Shown in pieces: positions 8,078 to 18,100 of a stretch of DNA of 62,031 bases. A program made the translations under genes and the position numbers. This DNA comes from Burkholderiales bacterium. Lineage in GTDB: Bacteria > Pseudomonadota > Gammaproteobacteria > Burkholderiales > WYBJ01. Location of the stretch: positions 1 through 62,031 of the forward strand of contig JALHQN010000025.1 in assembly GCA_022841915.1 (NCBI GenBank), read 5' to 3'. Position 1 is the stretch's first letter, and each line of letters opens with the position of its first letter. The notes beneath the pieces were generated by a model. The model was not told where the DNA came from, did not search any database, and saw nothing but the letters and a program-made list of their open reading frames with translations.

Positions 8078-9967
8078 TCAGGCCGCGTGCGCGAGCAGGC
8101 TGGACCGAGTCTCCGCCGGGGCATCCCGGAAAAGTTCCTCCATATCGAGCACGAGCACGACGGAGCCATCTCCCGACAAGGTGGCACCGGCGATGCCCTT
8201 GGGCTTCACGCCGTCGAGCGGCTTGATGACGACATCGTCGCGGCCGACGAATCCATCGACGGCCAGCACCAGATTGGTCGTGCTCGTCTGCAGCAGCACC
8301 CCATAGGCCGGCGGGCCTTCGCTCTGCATGTCCAGCATCGAGGCCAAGGCGCGTACCGGCAGCACTTCGTCGCGAATGAGCACGGTGGCTTTGCCCGATA
8401 CGGACTGGATCTGTGCCGGATCCAGACGCACGATTTCCCGCACCATCGTCAGCGGCAGTGCAAAGGGCTGTCCGCTCAGACGCACCACCAAGACCGGGAG
8501 GATGGCCAGGGTGAGCGGAAGCGAGATCGAGATCGTCGTGCCCGCGCCGGCTGTGGACGAGATGTCTATCCGACCATTCAGCTTTTGGATGTTGGTCTTG
8601 ACCACGTCCATGCCGACACCGCGTCCCGAGACGCTGGAGATCTGATCCTTCGTGGAAAAACCCGGCAGAAAGATAAGCTGCAATGCCTGACGGTCGTCCA
8701 TTCCGTGGATGGTCTCTGGATCGAGCAGCCCTTTCTCGATGGCTTTGCGACGTAGCAGTTCGGGGCGCATGCCGCGCCCGTCTTCGGAAATCTCGATCAC
8801 GATGTGATCGCCCGACTGTTGGGCTGCCAGTACGACCGTGCCTTTTTCCGGCTTGCCGGCGAGGCGCCGCTCCTCGGGGGTTTCCATGCCATGATCGACC
8901 GCGTTGCGGACGAGGTGAACGAGCGGATCGGACAGCTCCTCGATCATGGTGCGGTCGAGTTCGGTGTCTTCGCCGTGCAGCCTCAGATCGATTTCCTTGC
9001 CCAGTTGACGCGCGAGATCGCGCACCAGCCGAGGGTACTTCTGGAAGAGTCGGCCGACCGGCTGCATGCGTGTCTTCATGACCGCGTTTTGCAGATCGCC
9101 GACCAGCAGATCGAGTTGCCCCACCGCTTCGTCCAGCGCGCGCAGCGTCAGCGTGTCCGTCTTTCCCGCCAGCAGTTCGGTGCGCAGACAGGTGAGGCGG
9201 TTCTTGGTCAGCCCGATTTCGCCGGAGAGGTTCAGCACCTGATCGAGGCGGGATGTGTCTATCCGGATGGTCGAGTCCTTGGCGACGGCGACCTTGTCGC
9301 TGTCGCGCCGCCCCGAGCGAGCTGTCTCGAGGGCGGGGTCGTCGCTTGCGCGCCGGCCGTGGCTCGCAGGCTGCGGCTTTTGTAGCGGCTCATCGACCGA
9401 CGGCAGGAGCACCTCGGCGTTCTGCTCGACCACACGCAGCGCTGTGACATTGCCCGGCACGACGCTGGCGAGCAGCGCCGCCCAGTCGGGCTCGGTGGCG
9501 GCGGTTGCGCCGGCCGGTGGGGTCGAAGCGACGGGCAATGTCGCCGGCAGCGATGCCACGGCGGCAGGCGGCGTCTCGCCAGCGATGGCGGCCTCGAGTG
9601 CTGTGAGGAGCTGTTCGGGGGCCGGACTCGGCTGACGCGCTGCCGCGAGGTTGCCGAACATGGAGCGTACTTCTCCCGTGGCGGCCATGATGAGATCCAT
9701 CAGGGCCAGATCGAGACTCATCTCTCCATTGCGCAGGCGATCGAAGAGGTTTTCGGTCAGGTGACAGAGCTTCACCAATTCGGTGGCGCCAAGAAAGCCG
9801 GCGCCGCCCTTGATGGTATGAAAGTTCCTGAACACAGAGTTGAGCAAACCCGACTCGTCCGGCGTTCTCTCCAACTCCACCAGTCGATTGTCCAGGTCCG
9901 CGAGCAACTCGTTCGCTTCCGTCAGGAAATCCTGCAGCAGTTCCTCGTTGCCGTCGAAATCGCTCAT
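8078..9967 (-). CDS. cheA: Chemotaxis histidine kinase CheA
   Basis: CheA autophosphorylates under receptor control and passes phosphate to CheY, CheB and CheV. The 629-residue protein begins with an Hpt domain (His50 in FRNFHTIKGGAGFLG). A low-complexity Ala/Pro linker (about residues 120-215) follows in which I recognise no P2 CheY-binding domain. Then come the dimerisation helices (DQVLNLSGEIGLTKNRL), the ATPase (HLVRNAVDHGMETPEER, SEDGRGM, VSGRGVGMDVV) and a CheW-like domain at the C-terminus (PLTMVREIVRLD). The ATG at 9967 is preferred over an in-frame start 42 bases upstream because MSDFDGNEELLQDF is the usual beginning. It is the last gene of the cheV-cheV-cheY-cheZ-cheA operon and stops just before the shared terminator. 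Confidence 0.96.
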   Translation of the reverse strand: MSDFDGNEELLQDFLTEANELLADLDNRLVELERTPDESGLLNSVFRNFHTIKGGAGFLGATELVKLCHLTENLFDRLRNGEMSLDLALMDLIMAATGEVRSMFGNLAAARQPSPAPEQLLTALEAAIAGETPPAAVASLPATLPVASTPPAGATAATEPDWAALLASVVPGNVTALRVVEQNAEVLLPSVDEPLQKPQPASHGRRASDDPALETARSGRRDSDKVAVAKDSTIRIDTSRLDQVLNLSGEIGLTKNRLTCLRTELLAGKTDTLTLRALDEAVGQLDLLVGDLQNAVMKTRMQPVGRLFQKYPRLVRDLARQLGKEIDLRLHGEDTELDRTMIEELSDPLVHLVRNAVDHGMETPEERRLAGKPEKGTVVLAAQQSGDHIVIEISEDGRGMRPELLRRKAIEKGLLDPETIHGMDDRQALQLIFLPGFSTKDQISSVSGRGVGMDVVKTNIQKLNGRIDISSTAGAGTTISISLPLTLAILPVLVVRLSGQPFALPLTMVREIVRLDPAQIQSVSGKATVLIRDEVLPVRALASMLDMQSEGPPAYGVLLQTSTTNLVLAVDGFVGRDDVVIKPLDGVKPKGIAGATLSGDGSVVLVLDMEELFRDAPAETRSSLLAHAA

Positions 9968-10103
9968 TGCATCATGTCTCCGTTCGGTCCGACTGCGCTG
10001 CCTCTGCACCGTGGTTTCGAGGCAGCGCGGTGTTCAGCGCATGTCGCTCGTGGCTGCGCGGCGCAAGCGCTGTCGCGACCCGTGTTACGTTGTTCGCCCG
10101 TGG

Positions 10104-10850
10104 TCAGAATCCGAGGCTTTCCAGCAGGTCGTCCACTTGCGTCTGCGACTGCACGACTTCGCCGACCCGGCTGGGGTTGACGACCGGCCCGTTCAGCAGA
10201 CTGTCGCTCCCCGGGGGACGCTGCTCGGCTGGTGTGTTCTCCAGCAGCAGCTGCAGCAACTGGCCTTCGAAATTGTGGACGAGTTCGTTGATCCGCTTGA
10301 TCACTTGGCCGGTCAAATCCTGGAAGTCCTGGGCCATCACGATTTCCATCAGCTGATCGGCCGTGGCTTTGGTGCTCGTCGGCACCTGGTCGAGGAAGGC
10401 GAGTGTGGATTCGGAGAGCGCCTTGAACTCTTCCACGCCAGCCTGAGCGGCGAACACCTTGCGCCAGCGATCGGCCAGTGCTGCGGCGCCGGCGCCGAGT
10501 TCGTCCTGGATCGGCTTGGCGATGTCTGTGGCATTGAGTACGCGCTGAGCGGCGCGCTCGGTGAGCGTCGCCACGTAGGCGAGTCGTTCGCGTGCATCCG
10601 GTATCGCCGATGCAGCTTCCTCGACCATGCGGTCGTAGCCCAGTTCACGCAGGCTTTCGTGCAGTGTGCGAGTCAAGTGGCCGATCTTCGCCAGCAGCTG
10701 GGGCGGGCTCACGTCGCCATCGTTGGCCACGCTCTCTGTGGCTTGCTGCGTGTCGACCTTGACGGTTGCCGCAGCAGAACTGTTCGCAGCGATGCTGTCG
10801 AACAGTGCCTGAAGATCGTCCGAATCGTTTGCCGCAAGCACTGCACTCAT
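10104..10850 (-). CDS. cheZ: CheY-P phosphatase CheZ
   Basis: CheZ removes phosphate from CheY-P to end the tumble signal. The 248-residue protein has the long helical-hairpin core. The catalytic motif [15 protein letters not shown] has Asp178 and Gln182 in the positions of the E. coli active pair. The C-terminal helix [10 protein letters not shown] docks onto CheY. Its ATG overlaps the cheY stop codon (ATGA, 10847-10850). CheZ marks an enterobacterial-like chemotaxis system, which sits here alongside CheD and CheV. Confidence 0.96.
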   Translation of the reverse strand: MSAVLAANDSDDLQALFDSIAANSSAAATVKVDTQQATESVANDGDVSPPQLLAKIGHLTRTLHESLRELGYDRMVEEAASAIPDARERLAYVATLTERAAQRVLNATDIAKPIQDELGAGAAALADRWRKVFAAQAGVEEFKALSESTLAFLDQVPTSTKATADQLMEIVMAQDFQDLTGQVIKRINELVHNFEGQLLQLLLENTPAEQRPPGSDSLLNGPVVNPSRVGEVVQSQTQVDDLLESLGF

Positions 10851-11251
10851 GCGGCCGCTCCTTCGCGGTTCATCGTCTGGAAGATTTTCTTCAGCTTCTC
10901 GTCCAGCGTGGCTGCGGTGAAGGGCTTGACGACATAGCCGCTTGCGCCTGCTTGCGCGGCGGCAATGATGTTCTCCTTCTTGGCTTCGGCTGTCACCATC
11001 AGTACCGGCAGGCCCTTCAACTGTTCGTCGGCACGGATGTTGCGCAGCAGATCGATGCCCGTCATGTTCGGCATGTTCCAGTCGGAAACCACGAAGTCGA
11101 ACTGCTCGCTGCGCAGCTTCTGCAATGCGTTGACACCGTCCTCGGCCTCGTCGACGTTGCTGAAACCGAGTTCCTTGAGGAGGTTGCGGATGATGCGGCG
11201 CATGGTTGCGAAGTCATCCACAACCAGGAATCTGAGATTGCTTTGGCTCAT
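10847..11251 (-). CDS. cheY: Chemotaxis response regulator CheY
   Basis: This is a 134-residue single receiver that, when phosphorylated, binds the flagellar switch. It has the acidic pair in [16 protein letters not shown], the phosphoacceptor Asp57 in [12 protein letters not shown], the threonine in [10 protein letters not shown] and the lysine in [15 protein letters not shown] lies upstream of the ATG. It overlaps cheZ by four bases and follows the proximal cheV by six bases, so the genes are probably cotranslated. Confidence 0.97.
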   Translation of the reverse strand: MSQSNLRFLVVDDFATMRRIIRNLLKELGFSNVDEAEDGVNALQKLRSEQFDFVVSDWNMPNMTGIDLLRNIRADEQLKGLPVLMVTAEAKKENIIAAAQAGASGYVVKPFTAATLDEKLKKIFQTMNREGAAA

Positions 11252-11257
11252 CGTTGT

Positions 11258-12259
11258 CTATCCTTGAAGCGATGGGATGGAGGGCGAGGGAGAGGCAGTG
11301 CGCGGCGGATTTCTCAGCATCGGCACGAGCGTTGCCGCCAGGTTGGCGGCGTCGAATTTGGCGACATAGGCGTCCACGCCCATCGTGCGCCCCATGGCGC
11401 CATTGGCGTGCGACGACAAGGACGTGTGCATCACCACGGGAATGCCGGAGAACCGTTGATCCGACTTGATGTTGCGTGCGAGCACGTAGCCGTCCATTTC
11501 CGGCATTTCGGCATCGGTGAGCACCAACTGCAGGCGATCATGCAGCGCTGCACCTTCGGCTTGGGCCTGGCTTGCGAGCGCCTGCAGCTTCTCCCAAGCC
11601 TCGCGGCCGTTGGTGGCCTGCTGGTAGCGCACGCCGAGTTTGTCCAGAACGTTGGAGATCTCTCGCCGCGCGATGGGCGAGTCGTCCACGAACAGCATGT
11701 TCATTTCTGCGGCTTCCGCGATCGGTTCGATCTCCGGGATGAGCGGTTCGCCGAAAGCGCTTGCCAGGATCTGCTCGACGTCCAGGATCGACACCAGGCG
11801 TCCGTCGGGCAATCGGGTGATCGCGGTGACGAGGCCATCGGTGCCGACGAGCGAGGGATCGGGACATTTCACCCGGTCCCAGTCCACGCGCGTGATGCGG
11901 TCCACGTCGCTGACCAGAAAGCCCTGAATCCGGCCGCAGAACTCCGTGACCATCAAGGTGCTGCAGCGCTGCTCGGAATCCGGCGGTACGCCGACGAAGG
12001 CGGCCAGGTCGAGGACGGGAATCACGCTGCCGCGCAGCGAAATGACGCCTTCGACGCCGGAGGGCATGTGCGGTGTCTTGGTGATTCTCGGCGTGAGGGT
12101 CACTTCACGGACCTTGAACACATTGATGCCGAAGGTTTCGGGCCCGCCGAGCGAGAACAGCAGGATTTCCATGCAGTTCGAGCCGGCCAGCTGCGTGCGC
12201 TCGTCGACGGCGTCGAGCAGGCTGCGGTTTTCGCGCAATGCGATGTCTTGTAGGGGCAT
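11258..12259 (-). CDS. cheV: Chemotaxis coupling protein CheV, first copy (CheW-REC)
   Basis: The 333-residue protein joins a CheW-like coupling domain (MEILLFSLGGPETFGINVFKVREV, shortened here to its recognisable core GGPETFGINVFKVREV) to a C-terminal receiver (MLFVDDSPIARREI, phosphoacceptor in LVLTDAEMPEMDGY, lysine in YVAKFDAANL). CheV links receptors to CheA, and its receiver tunes adaptation. No separate cheW is visible in this window, so the two CheV proteins may do that job locally. The stop of the second cheV lies nine bases before this start, which indicates an operon. Confidence 0.93.
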   Translation of the reverse strand: MPLQDIALRENRSLLDAVDERTQLAGSNCMEILLFSLGGPETFGINVFKVREVTLTPRITKTPHMPSGVEGVISLRGSVIPVLDLAAFVGVPPDSEQRCSTLMVTEFCGRIQGFLVSDVDRITRVDWDRVKCPDPSLVGTDGLVTAITRLPDGRLVSILDVEQILASAFGEPLIPEIEPIAEAAEMNMLFVDDSPIARREISNVLDKLGVRYQQATNGREAWEKLQALASQAQAEGAALHDRLQLVLTDAEMPEMDGYVLARNIKSDQRFSGIPVVMHTSLSSHANGAMGRTMGVDAYVAKFDAANLAATLVPMLRNPPRTASPSPSIPSLQG

Positions 12260-12268
12260 GGTTCGGGC

Positions 12269-13210
12269 CTAGGCGAGGAGGCGAGTCAAAGTATCGGCGA
12301 GGCGCTGCGGCTCGAACTTCGAGACGTATTCGTCCACGCCCACCGATTTGCCCAACTGCTGGTTCGAGTCGCCCGACAGCGAGGAGTGCATCAGCACCGG
12401 GATGCCTGAGAATCGCTGGTCGGCCTTGATTTTGCGGGTCAGCATGTAGCCATCCATCTCAGGCATCTCGACGTCGGTGAGAATGACCTGGACGAAGTCC
12501 GAGACCGGCTGGCCCGAGACCGATGCGTGATTGGCGATGCGCTGCAGCTCATCCCAAGCTTGGCGCCCGTTCTGGGCTTCGATGTGCCCCACGTCCAGAG
12601 CTTCCAGCGTCGACAGGATTTGCTTGCGCGCCACGGACGAGTCGTCGGCGAACAGAATGGTGCGGTCCGGCATGCTCAGGCGCCGAATCGATCGGAAGGC
12701 GAGATCGCTCGCGGTATCCGTGGTTTCCGCCAGCACGCGCTCGACGTCCATCATCATGACCAGACGGCCGTCGGCCAGTTCGGTCACCGCGGTGACGAGG
12801 CCGCCCGTCTTGAACGAGAGCATGTCGGGCGGCACTTTCATGGCCGACCAGTCAAGACGCAGGATCGTATCGACCGCCTCCACCAGGAACCCCTGCGTGC
12901 AGCCGTTGTATTCGGTGATGATCATCACTTTGCCGTTGGGCTCGGTGGACATGGACGCGTACTTGGCGAGATCGACCACCGGCACCAACATGCCGCGCAG
13001 ACTGACCATGCCCTCGACCGAGGGACTCATGTCGGGAGCGCGGGTGATCGCCGGCGCACGCATGACCTCGCGTACCTTGAAGACGTTGATGCCGAAGGTT
13101 TCGGTGCGACCGGACAGCGTGTCGCGGCCGAGCGTGAACAGCAGGATCTCGAGCTTGTTGGTGCCGGCGAGGCGGGTGCGCGCATCGACGCTTTTGAGCA
13201 GTTCCGACAT
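12269..13210 (-). CDS. cheV: Chemotaxis coupling protein CheV, second copy (CheW-REC)
   Basis: This 313-residue paralogue of the neighbouring cheV is the first gene of the minus-strand che operon. The CheW-like part contains RTETFGINVFKVREVMRAP and the receiver ILFADDSSVARKQI, with its phosphoacceptor in VILTDVEMPEMDGYMLTRKI. I chose the ATG at 13210 (MSELLKSVDART) because the family starts there; the frame stays open further upstream without family-like sequence. Both paralogues keep all receiver residues, so neither looks degenerate. The tandem copies differ most in the coupling domain, which suggests that they serve different receptors. Confidence 0.92.
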   Translation of the reverse strand: MSELLKSVDARTRLAGTNKLEILLFTLGRDTLSGRTETFGINVFKVREVMRAPAITRAPDMSPSVEGMVSLRGMLVPVVDLAKYASMSTEPNGKVMIITEYNGCTQGFLVEAVDTILRLDWSAMKVPPDMLSFKTGGLVTAVTELADGRLVMMMDVERVLAETTDTASDLAFRSIRRLSMPDRTILFADDSSVARKQILSTLEALDVGHIEAQNGRQAWDELQRIANHASVSGQPVSDFVQVILTDVEMPEMDGYMLTRKIKADQRFSGIPVLMHSSLSGDSNQQLGKSVGVDEYVSKFEPQRLADTLTRLLA

Positions 13211-13524
13211 TGCGGTGCTTCCGAGGCAGTAGGCGTTGTTGAATCCTGGCCGGCGGCGTGACCAGCGACCGGCAACCTGACTGGATGAATATCGGCGCCA
13301 ACCGTGAACTACTTGAAGTTCTGCGGCGAAACTCTTTGCCGTCTGGAGCACGGGGCGATCCAGTCTCACGATCTCGGTTTCGGCCGCTTTGTCCCGGCCT
13401 TTAGATCGAAGTCACGCTCGGCCGCCTCAAGAGGTGCCGGTTCCGCGTCGTAACAGGCCCTTGCGTGGTCCCGTGCAAAAGTGCACGAAGCAAGCACGCG
13501 CGACTGGAAAGTGGAGATGACCCG
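13211..13524. other. Divergent intergenic region between cheV and an MCP gene
   Basis: These 314 bases separate the minus-strand che operon from a plus-strand receptor and must hold both promoters. On the minus strand GCCGATAT (13296-13289) differs by one base from the sigma-28 -10 box GCCGATAA. The matching -35 about eleven bases upstream is poor, so I only flag it. No gene is seen here. Confidence 0.35.
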
Positions 13525-15153
13525 ATGGACTGGTTTCGAGACATGAAGATCGGTGTGAGGCTGGGAAGCGGCTTCGCGGTGATACTGGCTGCGCTCGCCG
13601 TGATCTGCGCGCTCGGTGTGACCGGAGTCAGCCGCATTGGTGCGACGGCCGATCGCATCATCAACGAGGACTGGCGTCTCACGCATGCCGCCCATGATCT
13701 CGAGAGCGCGGCCCGCGGGACGTTCGTGATCGCGCTGCAGAGCTTGCAGAAGACCGAGCACACCTCGCTGATCACGCTCAAGCAGCGTCTCGGCGAGGAG
13801 CGGGCGGCCATGGACAAGGCCATTGCCGAGCTGACGCAGCTCTCTTTGCTCGAGTCGGATAAAACGTCCTTGGCAAAAATCGATGGCGATCTGAAGGCGT
13901 ATCTGAGCTCCCTGGTGCAAGTCATGGATCACGCCGAATCGGGCAAGGTCGTGCAAGGCGAGGCCGTCGTGCACCAGAGCCTGGACCCGCGTTTCGCGGC
14001 GTTGGGCCAATCGGTGAAGGCACTGGTCGAGCGCAATGAACAGCGCGTGCATGCCAGCTTCGCCGATCAAGTCGGTGCCATCGGCGCTGTGCGCAACACG
14101 ATGATCGTGCTCGGCGTGCTGGCGTTGATCGCCGGCGTGCTCTTCGCCGGGTGGGTGACGCGGTCTCTGACGAAGCCGCTCGGGCGCGCAGTGGTCCTTG
14201 CGCAGCGCATCTCCTCGGGCCGGCTCGACAGCGAGATCGCAGTCGCGGGCAAGGATGAGGTCGGGCAGCTGCTGCAGGCTCTGGCAGGCATGCAGGCCGA
14301 ACTGCGCGGCACCATCAGCGAAGTTGCGCAGAGCGCGTCGGACCTCTCGAGCGCGGCGAGCCGCACGGCGATGGGAACCGACGAGCTCATCTCGCGAGCG
14401 CATAGTCGCAGCGAGGCGACCGGAGCCACGGCGGCGGCCGTCGAACAGATGACCGTGAGTATCGGCCATGTCGCCGAGCATGCGCAGGAAGCCGCTGCGA
14501 TCGCAGGCCGTTCCAGCGAGCTTGCTCGGGAAGGCGAGGCGATCGTGCGCGCTGCCAGCAGCGAGATGAACAGCATCGCGGATTCGGTGCAGCACGGTTC
14601 GCGCCTGGTCGAAACGCTGAACAGGCGCTCGGCGCAGATCAGCTCCATCGTGAAGGTCATCAAGGACATCGCCGATCAGACCAATCTGCTCGCGCTGAAC
14701 GCTGCGATCGAGGCGGCGCGCGCCGGAGAACAGGGCCGCGGTTTTGCGGTGGTCGCCGACGAAGTGCGCAAGCTCGCCGAGCGCACCGGCACCGCCACCT
14801 CCGAGATCGGCTCCATGATCGACGCCATCCAGCATGAGACATCGACCGTCGTCGAAACGATGCAGGCAGGCGGGGACAAGGTCGTGCAAGGCGTGAAGCT
14901 CGCCGACGATGCCGCCGCGGCTTTGGAGAAGATCAAGGCACAGGCGCTGGAAGCGGTGGAGAGCGTGAACGCCATTGCCGCCGCAACGCGCGAACAGCAG
15001 GCAGCCAGCAGCGATATCGCTCGCAACGTGGAGCGTATCGCGCAAATGACCGAGGAGAGCGGCGCATCGATCAGCGACAACGCCGACGCCGCTCGCCAAC
15101 TCGAGCAACTGGCATCGGTGTTGCAGGCGCGGGTGGCACGGTTCACCCTCTGA
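13525..15153 (+). CDS. Methyl-accepting chemotaxis protein (four-helix-bundle sensor type)
   Basis: This is a complete receptor of 542 residues. It has an N-terminal membrane segment ([19 protein letters not shown]) and a periplasmic helical sensor of about 150 residues. The second membrane segment ([19 protein letters not shown]) is followed by a HAMP domain ([17 protein letters not shown]). The signalling hairpin carries the canonical tip [20 protein letters not shown] and [20 protein letters not shown]. It ends in VARFTL and lacks the CheR-tether pentapeptide seen on the receptor at base 339, so adaptation would depend on tethered neighbours. GGAG precedes the ATG at 13525. Its ligand cannot be predicted. 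Confidence 0.94.
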   Translation: MDWFRDMKIGVRLGSGFAVILAALAVICALGVTGVSRIGATADRIINEDWRLTHAAHDLESAARGTFVIALQSLQKTEHTSLITLKQRLGEERAAMDKAIAELTQLSLLESDKTSLAKIDGDLKAYLSSLVQVMDHAESGKVVQGEAVVHQSLDPRFAALGQSVKALVERNEQRVHASFADQVGAIGAVRNTMIVLGVLALIAGVLFAGWVTRSLTKPLGRAVVLAQRISSGRLDSEIAVAGKDEVGQLLQALAGMQAELRGTISEVAQSASDLSSAASRTAMGTDELISRAHSRSEATGATAAAVEQMTVSIGHVAEHAQEAAAIAGRSSELAREGEAIVRAASSEMNSIADSVQHGSRLVETLNRRSAQISSIVKVIKDIADQTNLLALNAAIEAARAGEQGRGFAVVADEVRKLAERTGTATSEIGSMIDAIQHETSTVVETMQAGGDKVVQGVKLADDAAAALEKIKAQALEAVESVNAIAAATREQQAASSDIARNVERIAQMTEESGASISDNADAARQLEQLASVLQARVARFTL

Positions 15154-15181
15154 TCCACCCTGACAGACATCCCTTGCGGCC

Positions 15182-18100
15182 ATGCGCAGGACTTCTGCTT
15201 CCGGTGGCCGTATCACGCCGTTTCGTCAGCCGACGAAGCGGCCGTCCTGCCCGACGCGGGCGGTTGCGTTCGAGACCCTAGAGACGAGATGCCTGCTGTC
15301 CGCCGACGCGGGCAGCGTGCTGTTCTCCGATGTTGCTTCCGAGACGTTCGAGGCGCCGCTCGCCGAGGTGCTCGTTGAGGCTGCGCCCGCCGCACCGATC
15401 ATCGATTTGGGCGATACGCGACGGCTGAGTACGTTCGCGCCCGAGCCGCGACGCGAATTGCTCGTCATCGATGCGAGCGTGGCGGATCGAGAGTCTCTGG
15501 CCGCGGCTCTGCTTGCCGACGCGGGCGACGACCGAAACTTCGATGTTCTTCTGCTCGATGCGACGGGCGACGGCCTGGGGCAGATCCATGCCGATTTGGC
15601 GCGGCATAACGCCGTGTTCGACGCCTTGCACATCGTCACCCATGGGTCGGCGCATGGCATGACACTCGGCTCGAGCGCCTTGGGGCCGTCCAATCCGATC
15701 GAACATGCGAACCTGCTCACCGCCTGGGGCGTCTTTCTTGCCGAGGAAGCCGATCTGCTCTTCTACGCCTGCGATCTTGCGGGCACGCAGGCAGGTCGCG
15801 ACTGGCTGCAAAGCGTCGCAGAGTTGACCGGCGCGGACGTGGCGGCGAGCGTCGACCTTACCGGCGACGGGGCGCTCGGGGGCGATTGGGAGCTGGAGTT
15901 TCGCACCGGAACGATCGAGAGCCTGCTCGGGCTCGACTCCGGGTCGAGCTTGCCGTGGCGGCATGTGTTGAGCGGCGACGCGATCGCGAATGTACCCTCG
16001 AATACCGCGATCGCGGTCGACGGTAATGGCAACTTCGTGATCGTCTGGCAAACCCCGCATCCAGACGACAACGCCTGGGATGTCTATGGTCAGCGCTACG
16101 ATGCCGCCGGTGCGCCTATCGCTGCGCAGTTCCTGATCGCACAGACGATCAGCGGCGATCAGTACGAGCCCGATATCGTCATGCGCAGCAGCGGTGACTT
16201 CGTCGTGGTGTGGACCGGGCGCGGCCAGGAGGGCGACGGCGCGGGCGAGGGCAACATCTACGCGCGTCGCTTCGGTGCGGACGCGACGCCGCTCGGCGCC
16301 GAATTCAGAGTCAATGCCTGGACAGCCGGCGACCAGCACAGCCCGGCGATCGGCCTCTCAGATAGCAGCGGCAATTTCGTCGTCGCATGGACCAGCGTCG
16401 GCCAGGACGGCAGTGGCGCGGGGATATACGCGCGCAAGTACGACAGCACCGGTGCGGCGCTGACCGACGAGTTTCAGATCAACAGCACCACGGCGGGCGA
16501 CCAGAGCTCTCCCGACGTGGCGGCAGATTCGTTCGACGATTTCGTCTTCGTTTGGCAAAGCCAGGATCAGGACGGCAGCGGCTGGGGGATCTATCGCACG
16601 TACTACGCCCTCAACGGCCGGTTCGAAGGTGGCGAGAAGCGGGTGAATACATATACCTTAGGCGATCAGACCGATCCCGTGGTGGCATTCAACTCGAACG
16701 GCAACTGGCTCATCGCCTGGACGAGCGACGGACAGGACGGAACCGGGACGGAAATTCACGCCGATTTTTTTCGTTACAGCGGCAATGGTGGCACATCGAC
16801 CGGGGAGTTTCAGGTCAATGATGGGACGTCGGGGAATCAATACGACCCGGCGATCGCGGTCGACTCGGCGAGCAACTTCGTTATCACTTGGACCACGCTG
16901 GCGCCGGAGGGCGCTGTGTCGATCGAGTCCAGCATTCATGCGCAGCTGCTCGTGCGTCAGGGTCCGGGCGTGAAACTTCACGGCAGCGAGGTCCTCATCA
17001 ACGCCGATCAGAATGGAGATCAGCGCAACGCCGCCGTCGCTATGGCGAGCGACGGCAGTTATATCGTCGCTTGGGACGGTGGCGCGGGGGACGCGATGGG
17101 CGTGCACCTGCGGCAGTACGCCAATCCGTTCGATGCCTCGGCACCAGCTATCAACCTGGCCAATGCGTCATTGCTCTATCTGGAGAACGATCCGGCGCTC
17201 TTCCTCGACCCTGGGCTGACCCTGAGCGATGCGGACAGCGCCCAGTTGACCGGTGCGACGGTGAGTTTCGATGCAGGTTATGCGGCCGGCCAGGACGTTC
17301 TCGCGATGGTCGACCAATTCGGCATCACGGGTTCCTTTGCGGACGCCACCGGCGTACTGACGCTGACCGGTACGGCCAGCATGTCGGCCTACCAGGCCGC
17401 CTTGCGCAGCGTGAGCTATAGGAACACGAGCGATGCACCGAACACGCTTCCTCGGCGCATCACGGTCACTGTGACCGATGGCATATTGGCCGGTAGCGAC
17501 AGCCGCTACATCAACGTGCAGGCAGTCAACGACGCACCGGTATTGAGCGGGGCGAACGACCTGTTGCCGATTCTGGAGGATGCGGCGGGCAACGGCGGTA
17601 CGCTGGTCTCGGCGCTGGTCGGGGGCTGGGTGAGCGATCCGGACAGCGACGCGGTGGGCGGTATCGCGGTGATCGGCGCGGACGATTCGCACGGCACCTG
17701 GCAGTACAGCCTCGACGGGGGTGGCGCGTGGAGCGCTTTCGGGTCGCCGAGCGCTGCCGGTGCGCGCTTGTTGCTCGCGGATGCGAGCACCTATGTGCGC
17801 TTCGTGCCGCAGGCGAACTGGAACGGTGTCGTGGCAGGCGGGTTGAGTTTCCGTGCCTGGGATGCGAGCAGCGGCACGGCCGGCGGGATAGCCGATACGA
17901 CCCTCAACGGCGGGACGAGCGCGTTCTCGACGGCGACGGCCTCGGCGGGCATCACGGTCGGCGCGGTGAACGACGCGCCTGCGGGGGCGGATCGCACCCT
18001 GGGCTTGCTGGAGGACACGAGCCATGTCTTCGCGATCGCGGACTTCGGCTTCAGCGACCCGCACGATACGCCGGTCCATGCGCTGGGGGCCGTGCGCATC

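Noticed and set aside
13289-13296. Sigma-28 promoter for the che operon
   Set aside because: The -10 box is close to consensus but no -35 with the right spacing was found; noted only in the intergenic entry.
13366-15216. Minus-strand open frame opposite the MCP gene
   Set aside because: The plus strand encodes a complete receptor with membrane, HAMP and signalling motifs; the opposite frame shows none.
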